Positions 1-6,744 of a DNA stretch of 6,965 bases are shown here, one piece after another. The DNA lies in NCBI GenBank assembly GCA_021151625.1, contig JAGKWY010000195.1, forward strand, positions 1-6,965. The letters run 5' to 3'. Within the stretch, counting starts at the first letter, position 1; each line of letters opens with the position of its first letter. A program made the position numbers and the translations under genes. The DNA is from Gammaproteobacteria bacterium. GTDB lineage: Bacteria > Pseudomonadota > Gammaproteobacteria > Pseudomonadales > Cellvibrionaceae. Under the pieces are notes generated by a model. It did not search any database and was not told the DNA's origin. It saw only the letters and a program-made list of their open reading frames with translations.

Positions 1-1240
1 ATATAAAGATTGCTTCGATAAAGAACGCCGGGATTTCCTGGGTGCGATTAAACGTTCTGGTATCGCCCTGGGTGCAATTCAGGCTTCCAGCATGTTGGCT
101 GGTGTGATGTTGGCGCGCGTTGCTGAAGCACAAACTGGCCCGGGTAAATCTGTTGCCGTGTTTATGCCGGGTGGCTGTACACCAGCCAAGTTCTTCCCGA
201 CTGGTGGTACCTTGCCAATCCAGACTGCACCGTTGCAAAGTCATTACGCAGCAGGTCGCGTCGCCTTGTTGAAAAACGCCACCATGATGAATGGCGGCCA
301 CGGGGTTATGTTCAACCGCTTTAATGACCCAAACCCCTGGGGCAAACAAAGCTTTGACGTAAACCTGGGTAAAACCCTGAGCGCCAACTCTAATGCGCCG
401 GTGAAGTGGTTAAACCTGGGTACTACCGCAGTGTCCGAACTGTCACGCGACAGCGCGGGTATTCCGACTATTACCAGTCCCCAGGCTGCGCTTGATGTTC
501 TGTTTGCTGGCGGTGGCGGTGGCGGTGGCGGTACTGTGGCTCCACGCAAGTCACTGGTGGATGTGCACTATAAAGCGGTCAACGAGCTGAAGAGCAAGTT
601 GGGTCAGCACGAGAAAGACAAGCTGGACAGCCACTTTAATGCAATCCGTGAACTTGAGGGCACTATTAGCTCAGGTAATACCGGCGGCAGCTGCCCAACT
701 ATCAGTAACACTTCAGTCGTAGGTTTTGATGCAACTTCGCGCCTGATGACTGATATCGCCGTATTGGCCCTGAGCTGTAACCTGTCTTACTCGGTTTCAC
801 TGGCATTTGGCACTGATGAACACACTCACATTCTTGATGGCGCTATGATCAAGGACACCACAGGTGCTTATCGTCCTCGTTCATCGCACGATTCGCATCA
901 CAACCAGGGTAACCCCAGCTATGCCGGTTACTACGATCAGGACGTGACTTACTACATGTCCCTGACCCAACAGTTATTGGACAAGCTGCAGGCCAAGGGG
1001 CTGATGGATTCCACGGTGGTAACTCAGGTTTCTGACATGGGTAACGTGGATGCTCACACTGGTCAAAACAGCCCAATGCTGGTTGCTGGCGGCGGTGTGC
1101 GTGGTGGTGTGATTGATGTTGGTGGCTTGAGCCAGGTTAACCTGTTCCAAACTGTTGGCGTGCGCCTGAAAGCCAATCAGGGCACGAATGGCAGTCTGTT
1201 CAGAAACTGGAGCGGCACCACCATCTCTGGTTTGTTTTAA
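1..1240 (+). CDS. DUF1552-like exported protein with Tat-type signal peptide, 5' partial
   Basis: The reading frame is open from base 2 to the TAA at 1238-1240, giving 412 residues with only the first few codons lost; the ATG at 92 lies inside the signal peptide and is not the start. The N-terminus reads ERRDFLG (Arg pair at 26-31), then a hydrophobic stretch and an AEA-Q cleavage site near base 131, which fits a Tat signal and export in folded form. Family-like features are an early PGG segment, an HDSHH cluster (887-901) resembling the HxxSHH motif of DUF1552 proteins, and a late SDMGN...H segment (about 1030-1056) followed by AGGG. A run of eight glycines (509-532) separates the N-terminal part from the rest. 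The biochemical function of the family is not known to me; in other bacteria these genes often sit beside DUF1592-type cytochrome-like genes, which would lie to the left of this window. Family call is moderately sure; export is well supported. Confidence 0.75.
   Translation, partial: YKDCFDKERRDFLGAIKRSGIALGAIQASSMLAGVMLARVAEAQTGPGKSVAVFMPGGCTPAKFFPTGGTLPIQTAPLQSHYAAGRVALLKNATMMNGGHGVMFNRFNDPNPWGKQSFDVNLGKTLSANSNAPVKWLNLGTTAVSELSRDSAGIPTITSPQAALDVLFAGGGGGGGGTVAPRKSLVDVHYKAVNELKSKLGQHEKDKLDSHFNAIRELEGTISSGNTGGSCPTISNTSVVGFDATSRLMTDIAVLALSCNLSYSVSLAFGTDEHTHILDGAMIKDTTGAYRPRSSHDSHHNQGNPSYAGYYDQDVTYYMSLTQQLLDKLQAKGLMDSTVVTQVSDMGNVDAHTGQNSPMLVAGGGVRGGVIDVGGLSQVNLFQTVGVRLKANQGTNGSLFRNWSGTTISGLF
509..532 (+). 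repeat. (GGCGGT)4 tandem repeat encoding Gly8
   Basis: Four perfect copies of GGCGGT lie in frame inside the DUF1552-like gene and encode eight consecutive glycines, likely a flexible linker. Because the unit is six bases, copy-number change would lengthen or shorten the linker without breaking the frame. Confidence 0.9.
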
Positions 1241-1310
1241 GGGTTAATAACGACAGCGGGCAGCCTGCCAACTCGGGCTGCCAGTGCTGGAAGCAGGGAT
1301 GTTTCATTCG

Positions 1311-1358
1311 GCCGGTTGCGAAGTGTGTAGGAGAGCCACTTTGTGTACCGGCTTTTTT
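1311..1358 (+). terminator. Intrinsic terminator of the DUF1552-like gene
   Basis: GCCGGT (1311-1316) pairs with ACCGGC (1347-1352), followed at once by six T (1353-1358). Inside the loop, AAGTG (1321-1325) pairs with CACTT (1337-1341), giving a two-part stem with an internal loop. It lies about 70 bases after the plus-strand stop codon. The stem plus T-tract is the classical rho-independent form. Confidence 0.75.
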
Positions 1359-1417
1359 ATTGGTCGTTTGGGGCGGAAAGAAGATGTCGGTCCTATTTAT
1401 CGAGCCCATAAATGAGT

Positions 1418-1439
1418 TGGGGCCGCATAAGCGGCCCCA
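1418..1439. terminator. GC-rich hairpin, possible terminator for the converging minus-strand gene
   Basis: A perfect 9-bp stem (TGGGGCCGC 1418-1426 with GCGGCCCCA 1431-1439) closes an ATAA loop. It could act on either strand. On the minus strand it lies about 120 bases past the ppnN stop, but the following bases (AACTCATTT) give only a weak T-tract, so terminator function is uncertain although the stem itself is plain. Confidence 0.4.
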
Positions 1440-1534
1440 TACTGAATCTGTCCCTAGGTCGAAGTAGTCAAATTTGCGACGAGTTTCCTTTCGTATCCCT
1501 GACCGCCTTTCCTCCTGCGCTAGTGCAATCCCTT

Positions 1535-1552
1535 GATGCCTCCCGAGGCATC
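1535..1552. repeat. Perfect 8-bp inverted repeat next to ppnN stop
   Basis: GATGCCTC (1535-1542) and GAGGCATC (1545-1552) are perfect reverse complements two bases apart, seven bases past the ppnN stop codon. As RNA it would form a short hairpin. No T-tract follows on either strand, so it is not a standard terminator; it may be an mRNA 3'-end structure or a protein site. Confidence 0.5.
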
Positions 1553-1558
1553 GCGTCC

Positions 1559-2699
1559 TTAACAGGTGGGCGGGCGTGCAAAGGACTCCAACAATTCATC
1601 CACCGGGTGCATGATTTCGTAGTCGCCATGCAGTTCAAAGTGTCCGAACTTCTCTATTGCGCAAATGCCTTCCTCTTTGACGTTACCGGCCACTATGCCG
1701 GAAAAGGCGCGACGCAAATTTGCAGCCAACTGGTTTACTGGCTGGTTCTTATGCAGTTCCAGGTTGCGCATATTGTCGTGGGTGGGAATAAATGGCTGCT
1801 GCAAATCCGGGCTGATTTTCAGTTGCCAGTTGAAGTAATAGGCATCATCGCTGTGTTTGCGGAATTCGCGTACTTTCTTAATACCTTCTTTCATTTCACG
1901 TGTGGCCCAAACGCACAAATGCTTCCAGGCGTTTTTCAATATCCGGCATGATTGCCAGTTGGTTCACAATCGGGTTGGGGGCTTCCGCTGCAATAATTCC
2001 TGGTTCGGTAATGCCGATGTAACGGCCGTTGTTAATGCGTTGTTTGGCGTGGCCAATAGTGGCCCCTTTCATAGGGCCTTTCATGGCGCCCGGACCGCAG
2101 CCAGTACAAATATCCAGACCGCGCAAACCTAATTGGTAGCCGACTTCTTTGGTGTAATCATATTCGATGCGGTTAATAGAGTGACCGCCCCAGCAGACCA
2201 CCAGGTTTGGGTCCAATCCCGGTTTTAATAAATTGGCATTGCGCAGCATATGGAAAACCGCATCGGTAATACCTTCGGAGCTGGACAAATTAAATTTGGG
2301 GTTGCCATTGATTTCGTCGTTGGTATAAATCACATCGCGCAATACAGTAAACAGGTGCTCACTGATACCGCGAATCATTTTGTCATCGACGAAGGCATTT
2401 GTTGGAGCATTTTTTACTGCGAGTTTAATGCCGCGCTCTTCTTGCACAATGCTGATATCAAAATCCTTGTAGCGCTCCAGCAACTCTTTGCCATCGTCCA
2501 GATCGTTACCGGTATTAAGTACGGCGAGTGAGCAGCTGCGAAATAATTTATATAAACCGCTCTGGCTGGAATCCAACAGTTTTGCCACTTCCATTTTGGA
2601 AAGAATATTCAATTGGTCGATAGGGGAAATTAATGCGTCTATCGTTTTGTACTCGCCGTTGGCGTGAAGTTCAGGTTGATTGGGATTAAGGTTGCTCAT
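1559..2699 (-). pseudogene. ppnN: Nucleotide 5'-monophosphate nucleosidase PpnN (YgdH), internal deletion plus frameshift
   Basis: PpnN splits nucleoside monophosphates (GMP preferred in E. coli) into base and ribose-5-phosphate in the cytoplasm, and in E. coli is tuned by (p)ppGpp. The ATG at 2699 is chosen over the in-frame ATG at 2714 because AAGGA sits five bases upstream of it. Residues 1-267 cover the N-terminal DUF4478-type domain and the first part of the LOG domain, including CWGGHS (169-174), CTGCGPGAMKGPMKGA (198-213) and MPDIEKRLEAFVRLGH (251-266), then a TGA at 1896-1898. From about 1900 the match resumes one frame over with REMKEGIKKVREF and the DUF3412-type C-terminal domain with LRRAFSGIVAGNVKE, ending at 1559. 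By my recall of the E. coli protein (about 454 residues), some 75 residues are missing at the junction, including the PGGxGTxxE motif. The C-terminal tail also looks about 20 residues short. As written no functional enzyme can be made. Identity is sure; whether the lesion is biological is not. Confidence 0.9.
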
Positions 2700-2704
2700 G
2701 GTAT

Positions 2705-2709
2705 TCCTT
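2705..2709 (-). promoter_or_regulatory. Ribosome binding site of ppnN
   Basis: AAGGA on the minus strand lies five bases before the ATG at 2699 and decides that start over the ATG at 2714. A short inverted repeat (GCATC 2711-2715 with GATGC 2720-2724) lies directly upstream and could fold in the leader. Confidence 0.7.
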
Positions 2710-2794
2710 AGCATCCAGTGATGCGCTGGTCGGTAATATTTCTAAGGCAGTTGCTACTAGTGTAGTGTTATTTTGTTAGCTGTGTATGCTGCGC

Positions 2795-2823
2795 TTGTCA
2801 CTCTGCCTGACAAAGCGTTAAAA
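2795..2823 (+). promoter_or_regulatory. Possible sigma-70 promoter of the carboxylesterase
   Basis: TTGTCA (2795-2800) is a good -35 match, with TTAAAA (2818-2823) 17 bases later as a poor -10 match. It is in the divergent ppnN/esterase spacer, about 50 bases before the start codon. The weak -10 box keeps this tentative. Confidence 0.25.
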
Positions 2824-2865
2824 AAGCGGATAAATTGATTGGGTAGTGTAAAAATTAATCGAAAT

Positions 2866-2869
2866 GAGG
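2866..2869 (+). promoter_or_regulatory. Ribosome binding site of the carboxylesterase
   Basis: GAGG lies five bases before the ATG at 2875 and supports that start over the TTG at 2839. Confidence 0.6.
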
Positions 2870-2874
2870 TGTGT

Positions 2875-3540
2875 ATGGGTTATTTGCCTTGTGTTGAAGT
2901 GGAAAGTTCGCCAGGTGTGCCTGTGACGGCCAGTGTAATTTGGTTGCATGGGCTGGGCGCTGATGGGCATGATTTCGCGCCTTTGGTTCCCGAGTTGCAG
3001 TTGCCGGGATCATTGTCGATTCGTTTTATTTTCCCTCATGCACCGCAAATTCCGGTAACAGTTAATGGGGGCTATTTTATGCCGGCCTGGTACGACATTC
3101 TGGAAATGAATCTGGAACGAAAAATTGATGAGGCTCAGCTCCTCGCCAGTGCAAAGGCAGTTCATGATTTAATTCAGCGAGAGATTGAGCGCGGTATTGC
3201 CAGTGAGCGAATTATTCTGGCGGGTTTCTCGCAGGGTGGGGCAGTGGTTTATCAGGCTGGTTATACATTTGATAAAAAACTGGCTGGTTTTCTGGTGTTA
3301 TCAAGTTATTTTGCCACGCATAGCAGTATTCAAATTGACGATGTAAATAAAACGACTCCATTGCTGATTCAGCATGGTACTCGCGATCCGGTGGTATCTC
3401 CATTATTGGGTGAGCGCGCCTTCCAATTTACGCAAGGGTTTGGTGCTGATGTCAATTATGAAACCTATGCGATGGAGCATACGCTCTGTGGTGAGCAAGT
3501 GATTTCCATATCGCGCTGGTTGCAAGAGTGCCTGGCTTGA
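2875..3540 (+). CDS. Carboxylesterase / phospholipase-type alpha/beta hydrolase
   Basis: This is an intact 221-residue alpha/beta hydrolase of the small carboxylesterase family (Abhydrolase_2; Pseudomonas EstB-like, related to acyl-protein thioesterases), usual length about 215-225. It hydrolyses short-chain carboxylic esters and perhaps thioesters or lysophospholipids; no signal peptide is seen, so it is cytoplasmic. The oxyanion-region motif WLHGLGAD is at residues 23-30 and NGGYFMPAWYD at 64-74. The catalytic triad reads Ser119 in GFSQGG, Asp171 in HGTRDPVV and His202 in AMEHTL. The ATG at 2875 is preceded by GAGG at a five-base spacing; an upstream TTG at 2839 would add 12 residues unlike the family and has no good binding site. 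It is divergent from ppnN (about 175 bases between starts) and converges on the GH84 gene with 5 bases between stops, so it is probably monocistronic. The true substrate cannot be read from the sequence. Confidence 0.93.
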   Translation: MGYLPCVEVESSPGVPVTASVIWLHGLGADGHDFAPLVPELQLPGSLSIRFIFPHAPQIPVTVNGGYFMPAWYDILEMNLERKIDEAQLLASAKAVHDLIQREIERGIASERIILAGFSQGGAVVYQAGYTFDKKLAGFLVLSSYFATHSSIQIDDVNKTTPLLIQHGTRDPVVSPLLGERAFQFTQGFGADVNYETYAMEHTLCGEQVISISRWLQECLA

Positions 3541-3545
3541 TTCGG

Positions 3546-4646
3546 CTATTCAGTTAGGCAGGCGGGATCAAATTGATACTCACCGTTGAGCCAATCAACA
3601 ATTTCCTGTGCAAATGGATTGGGTAAAAATTGTTGATATATGTTGCGCAAATTTTCTTTTTCACTGTTCGTTAAATTTTTTAAGCCTTTGTCTTGCAGCT
3701 GTGAAATATCTTTTTGCAGCTGTGTTGCAAGTTGTTCCTTGCATACTTCAGTGCAAAGTTCTGCGAATACTTGTTCGGGGTTGTAATTGTTCCGCAACTT
3801 ATAAGCCTTGGGCAAGCTGGCGAGGGGGATTTGTGAAAGCCAGGCTTGATTCATTGGGTTGAGTGCATGGCCAGCAATATTGCCCGGTAGTAATGCATGG
3901 GTTTTATCGAGCGCGCGCAACTGCAAAAAATTAGACTTAACGGCTCCGTCATTTACTGGATAGTTATCCCATAAAAATGGCTTTCGTCCGAGTAGTGCAG
4001 TGACTTGATTCAGATGTGATTGCGGGTATTGGGTGGAGCAAACTTTTTCCCCTGTCCAAAACATATCTATCGCTGGGTCAAGGTGATTGGAAAATGTTTG
4101 CCAATAACCTTCCGGCATAGTACCAAAAACTTTTTCCAGTACCGGATCAAAACTGTAATAGGTGGGGCAAAAAATTATTTTTTTTGCGGTTGATACCTGC
4201 GCTGCCTGATGGGCAATATCAATTTGGATTTGCGCCAGCCCGGGAATGTCGCCGCGCATATCATCAAATAAAATACAGAGGATGTCTGGTGCTAATTCAT
4301 TGATTTGCTGAATCCGCTGCGTGAGCAGGGTGCGCTGATCGCGTGAGGCATCCAGATAAATCTCATGGGGGCTTAAGCCTATGCCAAAATCAACACCGGC
4401 TTGTCGGTAGCTGGAGCGCAATGTGTGCAGCAACTGTTTGTCGCCTGCAGGCCAATCCAGTTGCCAGTGCTTGCGCAAATGTTTGTCGCTTTTTGGTGCG
4501 TAGATATAAAAATTGAACTGATGTTGTGCAAGAAATTGCGCGTAAGCTTCGCGTATACCCCAGCTCCAATGTCTGCCGAAAAATCCCTCAATAACACCTG
4601 TTGGTGTTGTATGGTTTTTATTCACGGAGTTTGGGGATTCATACAT
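3546..4646 (-). CDS. GH84-like beta-N-acetylglucosaminidase (O-GlcNAcase fold)
   Basis: This is an intact 366-residue protein whose first ~280 residues match the GH84 (hyaluronidase/NAGidase, PF07555) catalytic barrel found in human OGA and bacterial NagJ/BtGH84. Family enzymes remove beta-linked GlcNAc by substrate-assisted catalysis. Visible motifs in order: GVIEGFFGRHW (17-27), YAPKSDKHLRKHW (49-61) with the sugar-binding Lys52, the catalytic Asp pair Asp128-Asp129 in LFDDM, CPTYY (160-164), FWTGEKV (196-202), WDNYPVND (226-233) and ALNP (261-264). These line up with human Lys98, Asp174/Asp175, Tyr219, Trp278/Asn280/Asp285 and Asn313, so it should be active. The rest is a helical tail. There is no signal peptide, membrane segment or carbohydrate-binding module, unlike the secreted GH84 enzymes, so it appears cytoplasmic. 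The ATG at 4646 has only a weak upstream GGA; a GTG at codon 8 is possible. The substrate is unknown: GlcNAc oligosaccharides, cell-wall fragments or modified proteins are all conceivable. Confidence 0.88.
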   Translation of the reverse strand: MYESPNSVNKNHTTPTGVIEGFFGRHWSWGIREAYAQFLAQHQFNFYIYAPKSDKHLRKHWQLDWPAGDKQLLHTLRSSYRQAGVDFGIGLSPHEIYLDASRDQRTLLTQRIQQINELAPDILCILFDDMRGDIPGLAQIQIDIAHQAAQVSTAKKIIFCPTYYSFDPVLEKVFGTMPEGYWQTFSNHLDPAIDMFWTGEKVCSTQYPQSHLNQVTALLGRKPFLWDNYPVNDGAVKSNFLQLRALDKTHALLPGNIAGHALNPMNQAWLSQIPLASLPKAYKLRNNYNPEQVFAELCTEVCKEQLATQLQKDISQLQDKGLKNLTNSEKENLRNIYQQFLPNPFAQEIVDWLNGEYQFDPACLTE

Positions 4647-4811
4647 AACTAAATATCCGGGCAGTTTTATTGTGAGTGTGTTTTTTCTGGCAGTTAAAAA
4701 TGCCTTGGGTGTCGATACAAAAACTGCAATGGATTAGAAGTTTTTGCGTAATTTTCTCAGTGTAAATTCCATGATAATTGTCGGTTGCCGTTGCGCGTAG
4801 CGGCTTGTGGT

Positions 4812-4946
4812 TTAATTGACACCTAAAACCCATCTGCCTATCATAGCGGCCTTTTTGAGCCGGACAATTTTTGTTTGCTGCTGCAGAATTTTTTTCAGGG
4901 ATTTTTTCATTTTTTGCTGTTGTTTCAATAGATGGCTTCTTTCCAT
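4812..4946 (-). CDS. Possible small basic protein, 44 residues, unknown
   Basis: On the minus strand an ATG at 4946 opens a 44-codon frame ending with TAA at 4812-4814. The peptide starts MERSHLLKQQQKMKKSLKK and ends in RWVLGVN. It is strongly basic and rich in Lys and Gln, with leucine/isoleucine spacing that could form an amphipathic helix; there is no cysteine, signal peptide or clear membrane segment. A purine-rich GAGAGAG lies just upstream as a weak ribosome binding site. It would lie upstream of, and on the same strand as, the GH84 gene, 165 bases from its start. I do not recognise the family. The A-rich DNA alone would favour lysine codons, so chance is a serious alternative. Confidence 0.25.
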   Translation of the reverse strand: MERSHLLKQQQKMKKSLKKILQQQTKIVRLKKAAMIGRWVLGVN

Positions 4947-5188
4947 AAGACTCTCTCTTTTTAAAGCAAAAATCTAGGATGGTATACGTGCGAGGGTGTT
5001 TTGCTGTAGGAAGTTTATCCTTTTCTGAAATTTTTCCCTGGCAGCGATATAAGTAACGGCAGTTGAGTATTTGCAAAAGGCGTAGACCTGCAAGTTCGGT
5101 TCTGGTACCTCACTAACAGCATTAACTAACAACGACAATAGGAATCAACCACCTGTTTTTAGGAATGCCATCTATGCAATTTGTTTGC

Positions 5189-5192
5189 GGAG
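5189..5192 (+). promoter_or_regulatory. Ribosome binding site of pgi
   Basis: GGAG lies six bases before the ATG at 5199. This well-formed initiation site, followed by codons for MTNPT, marks the original pgi start even though the frame breaks six codons later. Confidence 0.75.
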
Positions 5193-5198
5193 TAGTAA

Positions 5199-6706
5199 AT
5201 GACTAATCCAACCTGATTACTGACGAAACCAAAGCGGCATTGCTGTCTCTGGCGCAAGAAGCCGAGGTGGAAGCCTGGCGCAACCGTATGTTTGCTGGTG
5301 AGCATATTAATGCCACTGAAGATCGCGCCGTTATGCATGTTGCCCTGCGCGATAAGTCGGCCAACCCGATTATGATTGATGGTGCAGATGCTCGTCCGGC
5401 GGTGAATGCCGAACTGGAGCGTATGCGCAAACTGAGTGAAAAGCTTCGTTCCGGTGCCTGGGTGGGTTATACCGGTAAAACCATTACTGATATCGTCAGT
5501 ATCGGTATAGGTGGTTCAAATTTGGGCCCATTGATGGCCTGCGAAGCACTTAAAGCCTACAGCGATAAGCGTTTCAATATCCATTTTGCCTCCAATATTG
5601 ATGGCGTGCAGATTGCAGAAGTATTGGAAGGTTTGAATCCTGAAACCACATTGTTTGTGATCTCCTCCAAAACCTTTACTACCCAGGAAACCATGACTAA
5701 CGCCCGTACGGCGGAGCAGTGGTTTATGAAGGCGGCAGGCGACAAGTCGGCTATCGCCAAGCACTTTGTGGCAGTGTCGACCAACCGCAAGCTGGTAACC
5801 GCCTTCGGTATTGCCGAAGAAAATATTTTCGATATGTGGGATTGGGTTGGCGGTCGCTTCTCGCTTTGGTCAGCCATTGGCTTGCCGATTGTTCTGTTTC
5901 TGGGTTATGAGCTGTTTGATGAGCTGCTGCAAGGCGCTTATGAGATGGATCAGCATTTCCAAACCGCACCCTTGGCGGAAAACGCACCGGTGATGTTGGC
6001 GTTGGTGGGCATCTGGAATCGCAATTTCCTGGGTTATCCAGCACATGCTTTATTGCCCTACGATCAGTGTCTGCACCGTTTCCCTGCCTATATGCAGCAG
6101 GCAGAAATGGAAAGCAATGGTAAATCCGTTAATTGGGCGGGTGAGCAAATTTCCTATGCCAGCGTACCTTTGGTATGGGGTGAGGTGGGTATCAATGGTC
6201 AGCATGCCTTCTATCAAATGCTGCATCAGGGTACCGATATTATTCCGGCTGACTTTATCGGCTCAGTAACTCCGAATATTGCCGTTGAAGGCCATCACGA
6301 TGCCTTAATGGCTAACTTCTTTGCTCAAACCCAGGCATTGATGCTGGGTAGCGATGCCGATCAGGTGCGTCGTGAATTGACTGCCAAAGGTGTGAGTCCA
6401 GCGCGTATCGAAGAGATAGTTGAGCACAAGGTGCATCGCGGCAATCGCCCGACCAACACTATTTTGTTGAACAAGGTAGATGCGCGTACGCTAGGCGCCT
6501 TGATCGCGCTTTATGAGCACAAAATCTTTGTTCAAGGTATCATCTGGCGCATTCACTCCTTTGATCAATGGGGTGTGGAGTTGGGCAAGGTATTGGCGGC
6601 GGGTATTCAGCCAGAGCTGGATGTGACCAAAGCCACCAATGCTGGTCACGATGCATCGACTCGCAACCTGATTGATTTCTACAAGCGCGCGAAGGCTGCC
6701 AAATAA
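5199..6706 (+). pseudogene. pgi: Glucose-6-phosphate isomerase, N-terminal internal deletion plus frameshift
   Basis: Pgi interconverts glucose-6-phosphate and fructose-6-phosphate in the cytoplasm. The ATG at 5199 with GGAG upstream encodes MTNPT, resembling a normal Pgi N-terminus, then meets TGA at 5214-5216. In another frame the match resumes at NLITDETKAALLSL (from 5210) and runs without fault to TAA at 6704-6706. That body corresponds to about residue 56 onward of E. coli Pgi (549 residues), so roughly 50 codons are missing and the deletion is out of frame (about 154 bases by alignment from memory). The body keeps GIGGSNLGP, SSKTFTTQETMTNA, the signature WVGGRFSLWSAIGLP, the catalytic Glu in WGEVGINGQHAF (6182-6184), GNRPTN, and the second signature SFDQWGVELGK with its Lys at 6587-6589. 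Translation of the body would need an internal start such as TTG 5240 or ATG 5288, giving a shortened and probably poorly folded enzyme. Real lesion versus sequence error cannot be settled here. Confidence 0.92.
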
Positions 6707-6744
6707 AGAGCTGCCTGATACAACCAGCAAGTAATAGATAAAAC

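Larger units (their letters stand above)
1241..1558. other. Intergenic region between converging genes
   Basis: This 318-base gap separates the ends of the DUF1552-like gene and ppnN. It holds several hairpins: a weak one just after the plus-strand stop (GGCAGCC 1259-1265 with GGCTGCC 1276-1282, no T-tract), a strong intrinsic terminator (1311-1358), a GC-rich bidirectional stem (1418-1439) and an inverted repeat next to the ppnN stop (1535-1552). Open frames crossing it show no recognisable protein and overlap ppnN on the other strand. No promoter or RNA gene was recognised. Confidence 0.6.
4647..5198. other. Long intergenic region between the divergent GH84 gene and pgi
   Basis: This 552-base gap must hold the promoters of the GH84 gene (leftward) and pgi (rightward). 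It is AT-rich, with several T-runs on the plus strand (4681-4686, 4889-4895, 4902-4915). A possible 44-codon ORF lies at 4812-4946 on the minus strand. A 145-codon minus-strand frame also crosses most of it but shows no recognisable domain. A TATAAG box (5048-5053) could be a -10 for pgi but lacks a good -35. No RNA gene or riboswitch was recognised. Confidence 0.5.

Noticed and set aside
244..549. Minus-strand open frame with a proline run
   Set aside because: The proline run is only the complement of the glycine-coding repeat in the DUF1552-like gene; it is a shadow frame.
1896..1939. Programmed ribosomal frameshift joining the two ppnN halves
   Set aside because: There is no slippery sequence, and a frame change would not restore the roughly 75 missing residues.
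1412..1951. A 179-codon plus-strand open frame
   Set aside because: It lies antisense to the clearly conserved C-terminal half of ppnN and shows no recognisable protein.
2839..2874. TTG at 2839 as the esterase start
   Set aside because: The extra 12 residues have no family counterpart, and the ATG at 2875 has GAGG at proper spacing.
4639..5076. A 145-codon minus-strand open frame over most of the GH84-pgi spacer
   Set aside because: It has no recognisable domain and no good start site, and overlaps the GH84 start; low-complexity AT-rich DNA explains its length.
5193..5205. TAGT...ACTA imperfect palindrome over the pgi start, considered as a HexR operator
   Set aside because: Only four bases per arm match and the outer TG/CA bases of the HexR motif are missing; it is also largely formed by the start codon region.
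5165..5206. A 13-codon frame (MPSMQFVCGVVND) overlapping the pgi start, considered as a leader peptide
   Set aside because: The AGGA directly abuts its ATG, which is too close for a ribosome binding site, and no attenuator structure follows.
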